A stretch of 64,000 nucleotides of DNA, from assembly GCA_002803225.1 (NCBI GenBank), contig NXFV01001895.1, positions 62,001-126,000 on the forward strand, read 5' to 3'. The notes below the pieces were generated by a model that saw only the letters and a list, made by a program, of their open reading frames with translations, had not been told where the DNA came from and did no database searches. Every line of letters begins with the position of its first letter. Position 1 is the first letter of the stretch. The position numbers and the translations under genes were made by a program. This DNA comes from Gamarada debralockiae. Lineage: Eukaryota; Ascomycota; Leotiomycetes; Helotiales; Hyphodiscaceae. Of the stretch, positions 11,585 through 22,431 are shown piece by piece.

Positions 11585-11991
11585 TCACGCTCCCGCCCCA
11601 CTCCCGCCCATTTCACCTCGAGGCGGACCAAGACAGCACTTCTTGAACTGAGAGGCATCTCCACATTTTCTGTAGCATTTGAATCGTGGATCGCGCAGCC
11701 GCTCAACCTTTTCTTTACATTTTACACACTCAACCCAAACACGGCTAATCCCCTATGTTTCTTTCCGCCGCCATATTTGACTCTATCACACTTGAATCCG
11801 CAGAAAAAGTAGCATTTTCAAGTCTGCCCTTTCATGAAATATTATCCACACCTTAACCAAAGGCCGAGAGTGAGAGGATTGTGCCATTCACAGAGGACTT
11901 GGCAGTGGACGCAACAAGTGCAGTGTTCCCATGGGAACCTGAGATAATCTTCGCAACGTAGGCACTTTTTGAAGGATAGAATGTCGGACAT
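11585..11991 (-). pseudogene. Decayed paralogue of the Cys-rich gene
   Basis: Two fragments on the minus strand resemble the neighbouring Cys-rich gene. The first (11991-11842, 49 aa) has FKKCLRC...EHCTCCVHCQVLC, which parallels KCSKCG...GKCDCCYNCKTEC of the 10.2-kb locus. The second, ending at 11585, has VWVECVKCKEKVERL and RFKCYRKCGDASQFKKC, parallel to FPCKLCGEDPQFKW. Stops separate the two pieces. A GTGTGG...CATAG intron between them does not close the frame, so decay is the simpler reading, though a real multi-exon gene cannot be excluded. Confidence 0.45.
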
Positions 11992-12350
11992 GGCGAGTGG
12001 GGAGTTGGGAGCTATTCCTTGAACGTTGATGGCTGTTGTGATTGTGTATTTGGAGAGGCTTTTGGATGATGGGGAGGCAACGATCTCTAGACTAGGCAGT
12101 ACCTACCGGGGTTTAAGTACTTGTCAAAAGGGTATTATTACTACTTACTATCTGTGAATCATTTAGATTTCGAGGACCACTAGCATGCCTCTGGAAACAT
12201 CCATCTTTGAACATTCACGAGAGGGTCGTGTGACTGAATAACTAGACTTCCGCTTCTGGAAGCCCTGTTAGATGCGGGTCGCTTCAGCAACGGCTCATAC
12301 GTTTTTCGATGAGCGTTTCAATGGACGTTTTCTCTGCTGAATATACAGAT
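11992..12350. other. Intergenic, nothing recognised
   Basis: Separates the decayed Cys-rich locus from the 3' end of the Mak5 gene. No coding, RNA or repeat feature seen. Confidence 0.4.
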
Positions 12351-14656
12351 CTATAGATCATCCATCCCAATACCGTCGACCTTCCCGAGGAAATCTCCTT
12401 TGGCACCCTTTAACAGCTCATCGATATCCACAGTTCCAGCAGTCAAATATCTCTCACTAACACCAACATTGACACGCTGTGCCAATAGACTCTTCAATTC
12501 TCTTCGCAACGCCCCTAATTCGCCTTTCGTTAACGCTCTCGCCTCCTTCTCCTTCAACTTTCTCCCCGTCCCTCTCCCTTTCCTTCCACCACCAGTAGCC
12601 TCAAACTCCTCACTATCATACTCAACGCCTAGCTCTTCCGCTGCTTGCTTCACCCAATCATCATCATGGCCCTTCTTCTCCTTAGCCAAAGCACTATCTG
12701 CAATCTTCTTCGCTAATGTGACTCGCGGATTGAGCCTCGCGACCACTTTTCGGTCGATGTCTAATGATCGCATATAGTACTTCGATTTCTTGCCTCCGCC
12801 CGCCACAGCATTTTGGGCATGCACCTTCGCAACGAGTCGGCGCATACCCACAACTTCTTCTGGTGCGCAGAGCAGGATACTCGATCCTGAGGCTTCGGCT
12901 CGAGCTGTGCGTCCTGATCGGTGCACATACATATCCGCTGCACGCGGAAGATGGTAATGAATCACTAATTGGACTCCACCGATGTCGAGACCTCGAGCTG
13001 CGACGTCTGTAGCGACGAGAATTGACCCGGTAGCATTTGGGGATGAGAATCGTTCGATGGATCGCATGCGAGCTTTTTGTGCCATTTGAGAATGTAGAGC
13101 ATATGCTGGAAGGCCGAGATTTTGTAGCATGGGCACAAGGCGCCGGACGGAGTGTATTGAATTCGTGAAGATCAGAGTCCGTTGGTTTGGGTGATAAAGA
13201 ATTAGGGCATAGAGGTAGAGATCCTTCGGAAAGGTTAGCAGAGAATATAAAGGATGATGATCAATCATACCTTTTCGATCCCAGCACACTCAACTATGCC
13301 CTCCTTTAGTCTCTCAGCCATTTGGGACGCTGGATTGACATCCACAAATTTGGGTTTGTCTTCCCTAAAATTGAGCTTCTTCAACAGATATTCCATAGCT
13401 TCATTGCCATTCAACAGTCCTTGCTTGCCCTTTCCTGCCAGCTTTTGTTGCAGTCCTTTGGCGAAAGTAGCAGAAAATACCAATGTTTGACGACTAGGAG
13501 TATTCTCTTCATCATCTTCGTCGGCATCCTGCTGCCTGTCCAATGCATTTAGGATCTCTTCTGCCTCCTTAAAATGGCCTTCAGTCAGCAGTCTATCCGC
13601 CTCATCCACAACGAGAAACTTGATCTGCCTCAACGACTCAGTCAACGCAGTGCTTGAGCTCATCACCTCCCATAGACGGCCTGGAGTTCCAATAATGATA
13701 GCCGCTTTGACGAGCTGACGTTGTTGCTTTTGGACAGACAGTCCACCAGTGACAGCGGCCACGTATGGAGCATTTGATAGACCCTTACATAGTTTCGTAA
13801 TGTGTTCGGTCAACTGGTGTGCCAATTCTCTTGTAGGTGAAAGTATCAGTGCCGTTGGTGGCCTTGTACTTTTCAGTTCTTCCTCATCCAACTCACCATA
13901 TTCATCAATCCAACTCTCCAGTATGGGTATCCCAAATGCCAGAGTCTTTCCCGAGCCTGTAGAAGCTTTTCCAACAACATCATGCCCTGCTAGAATCTCC
14001 GGAATTGCCGCGGCTTGTATAGGAGTCGGTTTGGAGAATCCCATTTTTGATAACGCGGATAATGTATCAGAAGAGAGGTCCAATTCTTCCCAGGCCGAGA
14101 CATCCGTCTCCTCATCTACAGCGTCCTCTTCAAGAACTTTGAACACATTGTGCATTAACTCTTCCACAGGCGACTGCGGTATATCCTCTGGTTTTGGCGT
14201 CTTCTCTGATTTGTCTTTCTTCGCTTTCTTTTCCTTCACTGGCTTCGCTGCTTGCGTTTCTTCGGACTGGAACTTCTTCTCTGGCTCTACATCATCATCC
14301 CCAAAGCCTTCGAATTCGTCGTCTTCATCGTATGCGGGCTTTTGCACTGTAGCAGATACCTATAGAGAAGTGAGTCTTCGCTCAATCATGTTTTTGGAGG
14401 AGAGATCTCCTACAAATTGAACGGTACCACCATCACGAATGACCTCAACACCTTCAACTTCTTCTAGGCCATAGAAACCTTCTGCATCATCAAACATCTC
14501 CGGCATTTCAACCTCACTCCAAGGAAGCGCATCCACTGCGACTGGACGTTTTTGCACAGTTTGGCCATTCTTCACAGGCTCGATTTTTTGCCGTTTTTTA
14601 GACCGTTGACTCGCATTCGGCACCGGTCTCGAGCGCTTCTTCTGTTCTGGAGCCAT
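12351..14656 (-). CDS. MAK5: ATP-dependent RNA helicase Mak5
   Basis: Nucleolar DEAD-box helicase of 60S ribosomal subunit biogenesis. Exons 14656-14414, 14359-13271 and 13223-12351 give 734 aa; introns are 54 bp (GTAGGA...TATAG) and 47 bp (GTATGA...CGAAG). The N-terminus carries the Mak5-type sequence LPWSEVEMPEMFDDAEGFYG and then a Lys-rich acidic linker (EFEGFGDDD). Helicase motifs in order: Q motif GFSKPTPIQ, Walker A ASTGSGKT (213-220), PTRELA, DEAD (333-336), SAT (377-379), and in the second RecA lobe VATDVAARGLD and HRSGRTAR. The C-terminal basic coiled extension is typical. The gene is divergent from TRM7, with only 227 bp between the start codons. Confidence 0.94.
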
Positions 14657-14883
14657 TTCGACTTCTCAGGCAATCGGTTCTTGGAGGATTGAATCCCAAA
14701 ATGCTGCAGGTCGATGAAATTCTCGAGAAACTTTCCAAAAGTGTGCTTGGACCACCAAAAATTTCCAGCCCCGCGCTAGAGAAAAACCGACATATTCAGC
14801 CTTGTTCACTGTTTCACCTTCATTCATCTTCCGCAACCACAATCACAATGATAACAAAGAGATGACATTAATCCCCCTTCGAG

Positions 14884-16174
14884 ATGGGCAAATCTTCAAA
14901 GGATAAGCGTGATGCTTACTATAGGCTCGCAAAGGAGCAAGGATGGCGAGCTCGGAGCGCATTCAAATTGCTGCAGCTCGACGAAGGCATGCGTGATCGC
15001 TTCCCGATCTCAATTGAACCTCACTAACACTTCTATTATAGAGTTTGACCTCTTCGCAGATGTCACCAGAGTCGTCGATTTATGTGCCGCACCCGGAAGT
15101 TGGAGCCAAGTCCTCTCTCGAGTTTTGATCAAGGGGGAGAAATTCGGCCGCACAGCATGGGAAGATAAACAGGAGAAATTACGGCAAATGATGCTCAAAG
15201 TCCACGATATCGAGCCTTCTTCCTCCGAACCGGAAGAATACTCCGAAGAAAACTCTTCCCAAGAGGTGTCGTCCCAAGAACAATCCGAAGAAGACGAGAC
15301 TCCCGAATTAAAGCCTCGGAAAGACGTCAAAATCGTTGCCATAGATCTGCAACCGATGAGCCCTCTCCAAGGCATCACCACTCTCCGAGCCGACATAACG
15401 CATCCCGCGACTGTTCCTCTACTTTTGCGGGCTCTTGACCCCACTTATGACCCAGCCTCACAATCTCAACATGCGTCCCACCCCGTCGACCTAGTCCTTT
15501 CGGACGGAGCTCCGGACGTCACTGGACTACACGATCTCGATATCTACGTACAATCACAACTCCTCTTTGCCGCATTGAATCTCGCACTATGCGTGCTCCG
15601 ACCCGGTGGGAAGTTCGTTGCTAAGATTTTCAGGGGCAGAAATGTGGATTTACTTTACGCACAACTTAAGATCTTCTTTGAAAGAGTGGTGGTTGCAAAA
15701 CCGAGATCGAGTAGAGCCAGCAGTGTCGAGGCATTCATTGTTTGTCTCAACTTCCAGCCTCCGGAGGGGTTCAAGGCCACTTTGGAGGAGCCGATGGGCG
15801 TTGGAGATCGACTGGCGAAGATGGTGAAGGTGAGGGTCGAGCAGGAGCCGATTGTTGCTCCTACGATTTTACAGGACACGGAAAAGGGGACTTGGTCTGC
15901 CCGACCGTGTACACCGGCAATCCACCGAGACGGCGGTATCACTGAGATCACGTTGCCGGAAGATAAAGCCGAAGCAAAACAGGAAGGTCGATGGATTGCT
16001 CCGTTCTTAGCCTGTGGAGACCTTGCTGCATTCGATGCGGATGCGTCTTATCACTTGCCCAAGGACCGAGTCACGTTGGATCCAGTTCAGCCTCCAACTG
16101 CACCTCCGTATAAGCGTGCACTCGAGATGAGGAAAGCTGCTGGCGGTGCGTATGGCAAAACGAACCTCTCGTGA
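14884..16174 (+). CDS. TRM7: tRNA 2'-O-ribose methyltransferase Trm7 (FtsJ/RrmJ family)
   Basis: SAM-dependent methyltransferase that 2'-O-methylates anticodon-loop positions 32 and 34 of certain tRNAs in the cytoplasm. Starting at ATG 14884 ([20 protein letters not shown]), exon 1 runs to 14986 and exon 2 from 15042 to 16174, giving 411 aa. The best join uses a GC donor (GAAG/GCATGC) and restores the conserved LDEEFDLF; branch CACTAAC, acceptor TATAG. Catalytic Lys28 lies in the start block, the SAM motif is [15 protein letters not shown], the catalytic Asp lies in [11 protein letters not shown] and the third residue in [11 protein letters not shown]. An acidic Ser/Glu loop is inserted after the SAM motif, making the protein longer than yeast Trm7. 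Confidence 0.92.
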
Positions 16175-16567
16175 GGTATTTCCACAATGGGGTACAATCA
16201 ATTCATTTTTGCATAGCGCGGTGTTCGGTCTACATAAAATGGGTTGGCTTGAATGGAGAGAAGTTTATATTGTCTGTCTGTATATCAGTAGATAAAAACG
16301 AGAAGCCCATATCCCGTAGAGAAATGGCAGCTCAAGTGAGAAAGGCCGAATTCATCAAATTTATTTTAAGGTATACTTATGATATGGCCGCTATATATGT
16401 AGAGTTCAAACATATGAAAGCACTTTCCAGAACTATCCAAAGAGTGATCGCCTAGAAATTTCCCCTCCAACTCCTTGCCGTGAGGATTATGCCCTAGAAG
16501 TCATGGCTGAAGAGTTATCCGCGTATCAGTTTTCCTATTATCCAATCAGTTCCTTCCGGGTCCCCCG
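16175..16567. other. Convergent 3' intergenic region
   Basis: Lies between the stop codons of TRM7 (+) and the mitochondrial carrier (-). It presumably holds both 3' UTRs; the open frame at 16171-16455 has no recognisable content. Confidence 0.5.
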
Positions 16568-17659
16568 TCACTTCGTGATGAATCCAAGGTAGTCAGCCAC
16601 GATCAAAGTCACCATCCTAGACATCCATCTCGTCAGCAAAGTGCTCAAATTTCATTCGATCTGGTTGTAAGCGAGATGGACTTACGCATGTGGAGCAATT
16701 CTAACATAGTAGGTGCTAAACCCTCTATAGAACCTCAAAACACCCTCCTCCATTGCCACCTTTCTAAAGCAATCCGTCATTCCCTTATACGGCAAAGTTC
16801 CATCCGGTCTCCGCGACTGCTTCTGCAATCTCGTCTTGACGAAGTCAAACGGCAGACTAAAGAAACTGGCAAAGAATCCAGCCACAGCACTCGCGCTCAA
16901 AGTCTGCGCTCGCGGACTCATGTTCGTATCCTTGAATCGCTGCTTCGCTTCTGAGAAGAAAGCCAATTGTCCGAAATTCAGCGCCATGGCTCGCACAACG
17001 GTCGGCGTAGCACCCGCCCACAAAGCCCCGAGTCCTTCTGATTTCGCAATGCTGGACAAGGCGTCGATCACGGATTTGTAGTTCTTGCGCTCAGCGAGCG
17101 GCTTGAGACCATCAGATTGCATGCGGATCAACGCCAGATCTGCGGGATTGCCAATCATCGCTGCGAGACCACCGGCTGATAAACCTGCTGCTGCACGTTC
17201 TTTGAAGCCGATTGCGGTTCCCTTCTCTTTCGCTCGCACCTGAAGGCTGTTCATGAAGGTATCGAAGAACCCGAGACGAGCAGTGGTGTATACCGCTTGG
17301 CGTAGAAGACCTGCTGACAGGCCGGTGTATAAATCCATTACTTTGCCTGCAGCAATAATCTCCTTTGTCACAGACAAGGGGGATGGTTTGGGACCCGTCC
17401 TCACTCCCTCGCCGGCGAGCTGCAGTCGTACTTTTATCATGTCGATGGGTTGGATGACCGTGGTAGCACACATGCCTGCCAGACCACCATTTATAAAGGG
17501 GAGAGCACCGCGCATGAACGGGGTGTGGAGGAAATCATTCTTCGCAGCGAGGGGGTCTGCTTTTGCGGTTTCAGCGAGACGTTTGGTGGTCTCCATTGCT
17601 TCGGAGGTTTTGTTGCGCGCGGCTTCGGCGGCTTGTTTGATGGAGTTCGAGGTCGACAT
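16568..17659 (-). CDS. Mitochondrial 2-oxoglutarate/malate-type carrier
   Basis: Mitochondrial inner-membrane solute carrier (SLC25 family). Exons 17659-16686 and 16616-16568 give 340 aa; the 69-bp intron (GTAAGT...TCTAG) splits an Ala codon near the C-terminus, and the last exon encodes AMVTLIVADYLGFITK. The start at 17659 (MSTSNSIKQAAEAARNKTSE) fits the family better than the upstream ATG at 17800. Three repeats each carry the Px[DE]xx[KR] signature: PIDMIKVRLQ, PADLALIRMQ and PFDFVKTRLQ. PADLALIRMQSDG and the overall match fit the oxoglutarate/malate carrier branch; the closely related dicarboxylate carrier is the alternative. Confidence 0.9.
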
Positions 17660-20644
17660 GATGGGGAGAGGGAGGGGAGAGGAGGGGTGATATATAATGG
17701 TGAGGTCGAGCAGTTTGGTGGCTGAGAGCTGGTGGGGAGGTGCGTTAGCTTGTGGTGGGATATGTTGAGTATATGAAATATGTTGAAGGAGAAGGCGCAT
17801 CTGCAGCCTTGATGGTGGGGACGAACTAATCTCACACTCCTTGATTGGACTGCAAGGGAGACACGGGTTCGCACTGGCGAATTGACGGATGAAAGTGCCA
17901 CTGGAATGGGCGAAATCGGAATGGAGGTTGATAGTTGAAGCACGACATAGCCTTGGGTATTGATGTGGATGACGATAATTTCGAAAACACTCACTTGCAG
18001 ATGGTCGCAGGACACTCGCCGGCCCTAGCTACCGAGTTCCCGCGTGTAGGATTGGGTTGGACTGAGATGCACGAGCTGTTTAGGCGAGGTGAGGTATCAA
18101 TGTACAGCCTTGTCTAGTAAGGCCGAGCGAGCATGGGAAGGCCGACGACGACGATGAGGGTATTGATCTGTTTGTTTTGAAGATGGAAAAAATAGGAAGA
18201 AGTACCTGGAAGTTATTGTTGTGTGGCGAGACCTTTCCCGTTGGCCGTGGAAACTTGGGGTATGCGCTGAGGTCGAGGGGATTGGGTGAAGATGCGGGGT
18301 TGCCAGGCACACGAGACGAGGCTTACCGGCGCATAGCATTGATTGACCAGACGAAAAGTATGTTGAGGTGATGGTTTTGGTGGTGAATGCCAATCATTTT
18401 TACTTGTCCAATTATTTCCTGGGCGCGACGAGAGTTTCTTAGGTGAAGTATGACCCAAATAGCTGGTATTCTCGATGCGGATGAACAAAGAGGATGTTCT
18501 TTCGCCGAAGACAGAGTCCCCGTCCACCGAGTTCCATCTTCTCACCGAAGACCGTCAACAACATAACTGCTTGTACATTGGCCTGGAGACTCTTTTCCCG
18601 GTGATGTGTCCTTTTTCCGATGCTAGGCATTCAAACGTGACTTCATACCCTTCGTGATTAATTCTCTGGATGGCCCTCCTCAATCAATACCTGCACCGTA
18701 TTGTTTCCTTTTCGCGGGCTCGTCGTCCGAAAGGAGCACAAGTACGGTAGGTACAAGTGCGGGGTAGCAAAAGGTTCCACTGCAGCGATAGCGATAAGGC
18801 TTTGACATTGGGGTACGCGTCACGATGGTTACAACTAAAATTCCCCTTGATCGTGAATATGGCCTTTGGTACTGGATCCGAGCCTGTTCTGATAATCGTA
18901 CTACTCTTTTAATGCGCTACATTCTCTTGCTGCCCAAAAACTGCATGTTTCTGTCGATCAGGTTAATTTCACATGTTTTGTCGGGCCTTCTCACCCTGTC
19001 ACGCCAAATCTCGTTTCTTATTGCCCTGCTTCTTGTTTTCGTCTAGCTTTGATACTTGACTGCAACACCAACGCAATCCCTTCCCAGCCTCCTTTCCTGC
19101 TCTTCATTCTTTCCGATATCTTTTCGCGAGATACGCAAGTACCTCCGGGGATGTTTTCTTCCACCAACCTTTACCAAGGTATTGCAATTCCACGCGTAGG
19201 TCCGCTTACGGAGACGGAATGCCGCTGTCAACCGCCGGTTTCATGGGAGGACCCCGATTCCAACCGTGATCATCACGTGACCGATGCACCCAAATGGAGA
19301 CCAGGATAGCTGCAGAGCGGCTATTCTCCTAATCTAAGGAAGTGAGATCTGGAACGGAAAGTATTGCAGAAATGTCACGGAATAATATAATTTCCTGAGC
19401 ATGCGGAATTCTCCATTGTGGGTCCTGTCTGACCGTGAAGGGCTGCCGGGGTCGAAGATGAGACAGAACCAAGGACGAGCTCTGCTCTGGTTTGGCCTCT
19501 GAAGTCAATAATACTAAGTCAAGACCAACAAAGCTCGTCCAAGGAACGCCTTACAAGGCTATAGGGGCTAAATTGAGTCCAGCTCGCAGAGAAAACACAC
19601 ATGTGGTTCGGCAAGCCCAGTCGGCTTCGGGAGGCCCATACGGCAGGTACCAGCGGCCATCAGGAACCCACTAGTTTGCCATCATGCCCTGAAGAAAGGG
19701 AGGAAGCTCCTACGTACAAACGGGTTGGTTCTGGGCTCTTTGCAAAAGCTCCATGATTCAGAACGACCTCTTCAAAGAATGCCATCCATTTGCAGGGGAG
19801 AGGATCTCAGTTCTTTCAATCTCCTTGCATCCCATCGTTGAAAAGGGCTTAAAAGATGATTTATTAGTATCTATCGTGCATTGCCAACTCTCGTTGATCC
19901 AAACTATATCCCACATGGCACAACGAGGTTCGTCAAAAGTGGTTCCAGAAGTCCCGAGGCTGAAAAGCAGGTTCAGTGGCCTGGTGTCTCCCAAATCGAT
20001 CATGAGATCTGATCGTATTGCGCAACATAATTATGTTTAAACCAGCCCGCATTTGTGTAACGTGTGTTGGATATTGCGTTCTCATGTTATAAGTGTTGGT
20101 TCTCTCCGTCAAGAGATTCGTCACTTTCCTTGCCCGTCTCTATTGCTTAAGCATCACAACCGGGTTCTCGGGATCAACACTTATGTATGCAACCCGGTTC
20201 TTGGAGTGAATTGAATTGCGATGCCGACATCAACAAAGTAATACGGCCTAAGTGGGTTCTCGCGGAGAGATCCTCCGCTCCGAGTCGACAAAGTTTGCCG
20301 CAAGTCGAGATGTTGGCTGAAAGAGCTGCTAATATGGGGTTGTAGTTAACGGAGAAAGCGCCGCATTGGGATTTAGGATTGCAATGATTAGCAACCTTAC
20401 ATGGGAAAGTCATGGGGGTGCACAGTGATTTATATCTTTCCATAGGATGTCAAGAGTGAATGATGTTATTTCTCTGTCCTCACTTTCTGTGAATGTCCGG
20501 CCTTTATGCCGCTTAATTTCATGGGTTGATTTCCTGCCTGTTTAATTCACTGTCATGACACCTCCGCACCTTTGAAACCAGCCTTCCCCGTCCTGGTTTG
20601 TGAACTCCTAACAAGAGCAACTTACCTACCTATCAGCCCCCAAG
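17660..20644. other. Long intergenic region, no gene supported
   Basis: About 3 kb between the divergently oriented carrier (-) and MFS permease (+). Only short overlapping open frames exist (for example 18097-18545 minus), without domains or consistent splice signals. A CACGTG element occurs near 19275. It could hold regulatory sequence or a non-coding transcript, but nothing in the sequence proves that. Confidence 0.45.
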
Positions 20645-22149
20645 ATGGCCTCCTCATCCTCGCCAGCGCTGAGTGACATTTCTCACAGTTACTCCGACAA
20701 TTCCTCATCCGCGCAAAAGAAGGGTCATACCGGCATTGAACTTACGGTCCTAGAAGTAGGAGACTCAGTTGGCGTCGATGTCGAAAGAGGAGGCGAAGAT
20801 GATAAGGCAGCGAAAGCACCCAGAGCAGATGGTGGGAAAGATGCTTGGCTTTTCCTGGCTGGTTGTTTCGTCTTTGAAGCTTTGATTTGGGGTGAGTCAA
20901 TCAACCCATTATCACTTTGCTCTTGATACTGACATATTGCCAGGTTTTCCCCTTTCATTTGGCGTCTTCCTATCCTTCTATACGACTCATCCTCCATTCT
21001 CTGACCACGCAGGTAGCATTACAGTCATTGGAACATGTTCGACGGGAGTCATGTACCTCTTCGCCCCCTTCTCGCTCTATGCTCTCGAAGCCTGGCCGTC
21101 AATCCGTCGTCGCACCTCGATATTTGGTCTCATACTCATCGTCACTACCCTCATTGCATCGAGCTTCTCCACGGCTGTCTGGCACTTAATTCTCACACAA
21201 GGAGTATTGTATGCTGTTGGGGGAAGTTTCTTGTACGCACCAACTGTATTCTATCTCGATGAATGGTTCAACAAAAAGAAAGGCTTGGCTTTTGGAATTA
21301 TGTGGGCAGGAGCAGGTAATTCATCCTTCCCTCTCCACTGTTAAGCACCAACTAACAGTTCCAGGAACATCCGGTCTAATCTTCCCCTTCCCCCTCACCG
21401 CCCTCCTAAACAAGTACGGCTTCCGCACTACCCTACGCATCTGGTCCCTCGTTCTCCTCGTTCTCTGCACACCCCTAATCTACTTCGTCAGGCCGCGCCT
21501 CCCTCCGCCGTCCACACCTCCACCACGACAACCAATTTCCTACCGCTTCCTCCTAACGCGCACCTTCCTCTCCCTACAAGCCTCCAACATCCTCAAATCC
21601 CTCGGCTTCTTCCTACCCGCCACCTACGTCCCCTCATACGCACGCTTACTTGGCCTCTCTCCCATCTCAAGCACAATCATCCTTGCGGTCCTCAACTCCT
21701 TCTCCGTCGTCGGAGCGATAACTCTAGGGCATCTCTGCGATCGAATGCACGTCACGACCGTCATCGGAATCTCGGCTCTAGGCTCTACACTTTCTGTTCT
21801 GCTACTCTGGGGCCTAACATCGAACCTCCCTCTCCTGCTCCTCTTCGCAGCTATCTACGGCGTCTTCGCAGGAGGCTTCAGTGCCATTTGGACAGGAATG
21901 TTTAAAGAAGTTCAAAAGAGAAATCCGGAGGCGAAAATGGGAACGTTGATGGGATTGTTTAGTGCTGGTAGAGGCATCGGTTCTGTGTTGAGTGGCCCTG
22001 TTAGTGAAATGCTGTTGAGATACGGTGGGTTTGAAACTGGTGACGTGAAGATGGGATATAGTACGAATTATGGTGCTTTGATCGTTTTTACCGCTCTTAG
22101 TGCTGCTTGTGGACTGGTTTGTTTTGGTGCTTGGGTGAGAAGATTGTGA
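20645..22149 (+). CDS. MFS permease, monocarboxylate-transporter type
   Basis: Plasma-membrane major facilitator protein of the fungal monocarboxylate transporter-like group (DHA/MCT-like, as Mch proteins). Exons 20645-20891, 20944-21315 and 21365-22149 give 467 aa; introns of 52 and 49 bp have GTGAGT and GTAATT donors. The cytosolic N-terminus is Ser-rich. The first helix (DAWLFLAGCFVFEALIWGFP) is followed by SFGVFLSFYTTHPPF, and the intron-spanning FGIMWAGAGTSGLIFPF is typical of the group. The central loop between helices 6 and 7 is short and Pro-rich. Twelve membrane segments are expected. Substrate cannot be told; many relatives are annotated as orphan or metabolite-efflux permeases. Confidence 0.85.
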
Positions 22150-22431
22150 AGTATTGATTGATTGGTAAGTAATTGCATGGCTGGTGTTTGTTTTGGAACT
22201 TGGGAATTAATTTCTGTCATCGAGGGAAGTTTCTCAAGGCCGCTGCATGTATTGACAAGCGTGTCGTTCATAATCGATGCAGATTGAGACCCCTGTTGCC
22301 AACTTACATTCTGATACGTCGAGCAGGGTCTAGGGAGTCAAAAATCAGCGACTGGCGAAGACCGCTGTCGTTGCTACCTTTCGCTCGGTATGAGTACTTA
22401 CGCCTAAGCCCAAACGCCGAAAACTCAAATA
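22150..22431. other. Convergent 3' intergenic region
   Basis: Short spacer between the stop codons of the MFS permease and the caspase-like gene; presumed 3' UTRs only. Confidence 0.45.

Noticed and set aside
13749..14420. Plus-strand frame of 223 aa
   Set aside because: Antisense to the Mak5 helicase core, which has all motifs; Ser-rich mirror of acidic codons.
17491..18015. Minus-strand frame of 174 aa
   Set aside because: Overlaps the carrier's first exon in another frame and has low-complexity Pro/Ser composition; no independent evidence.
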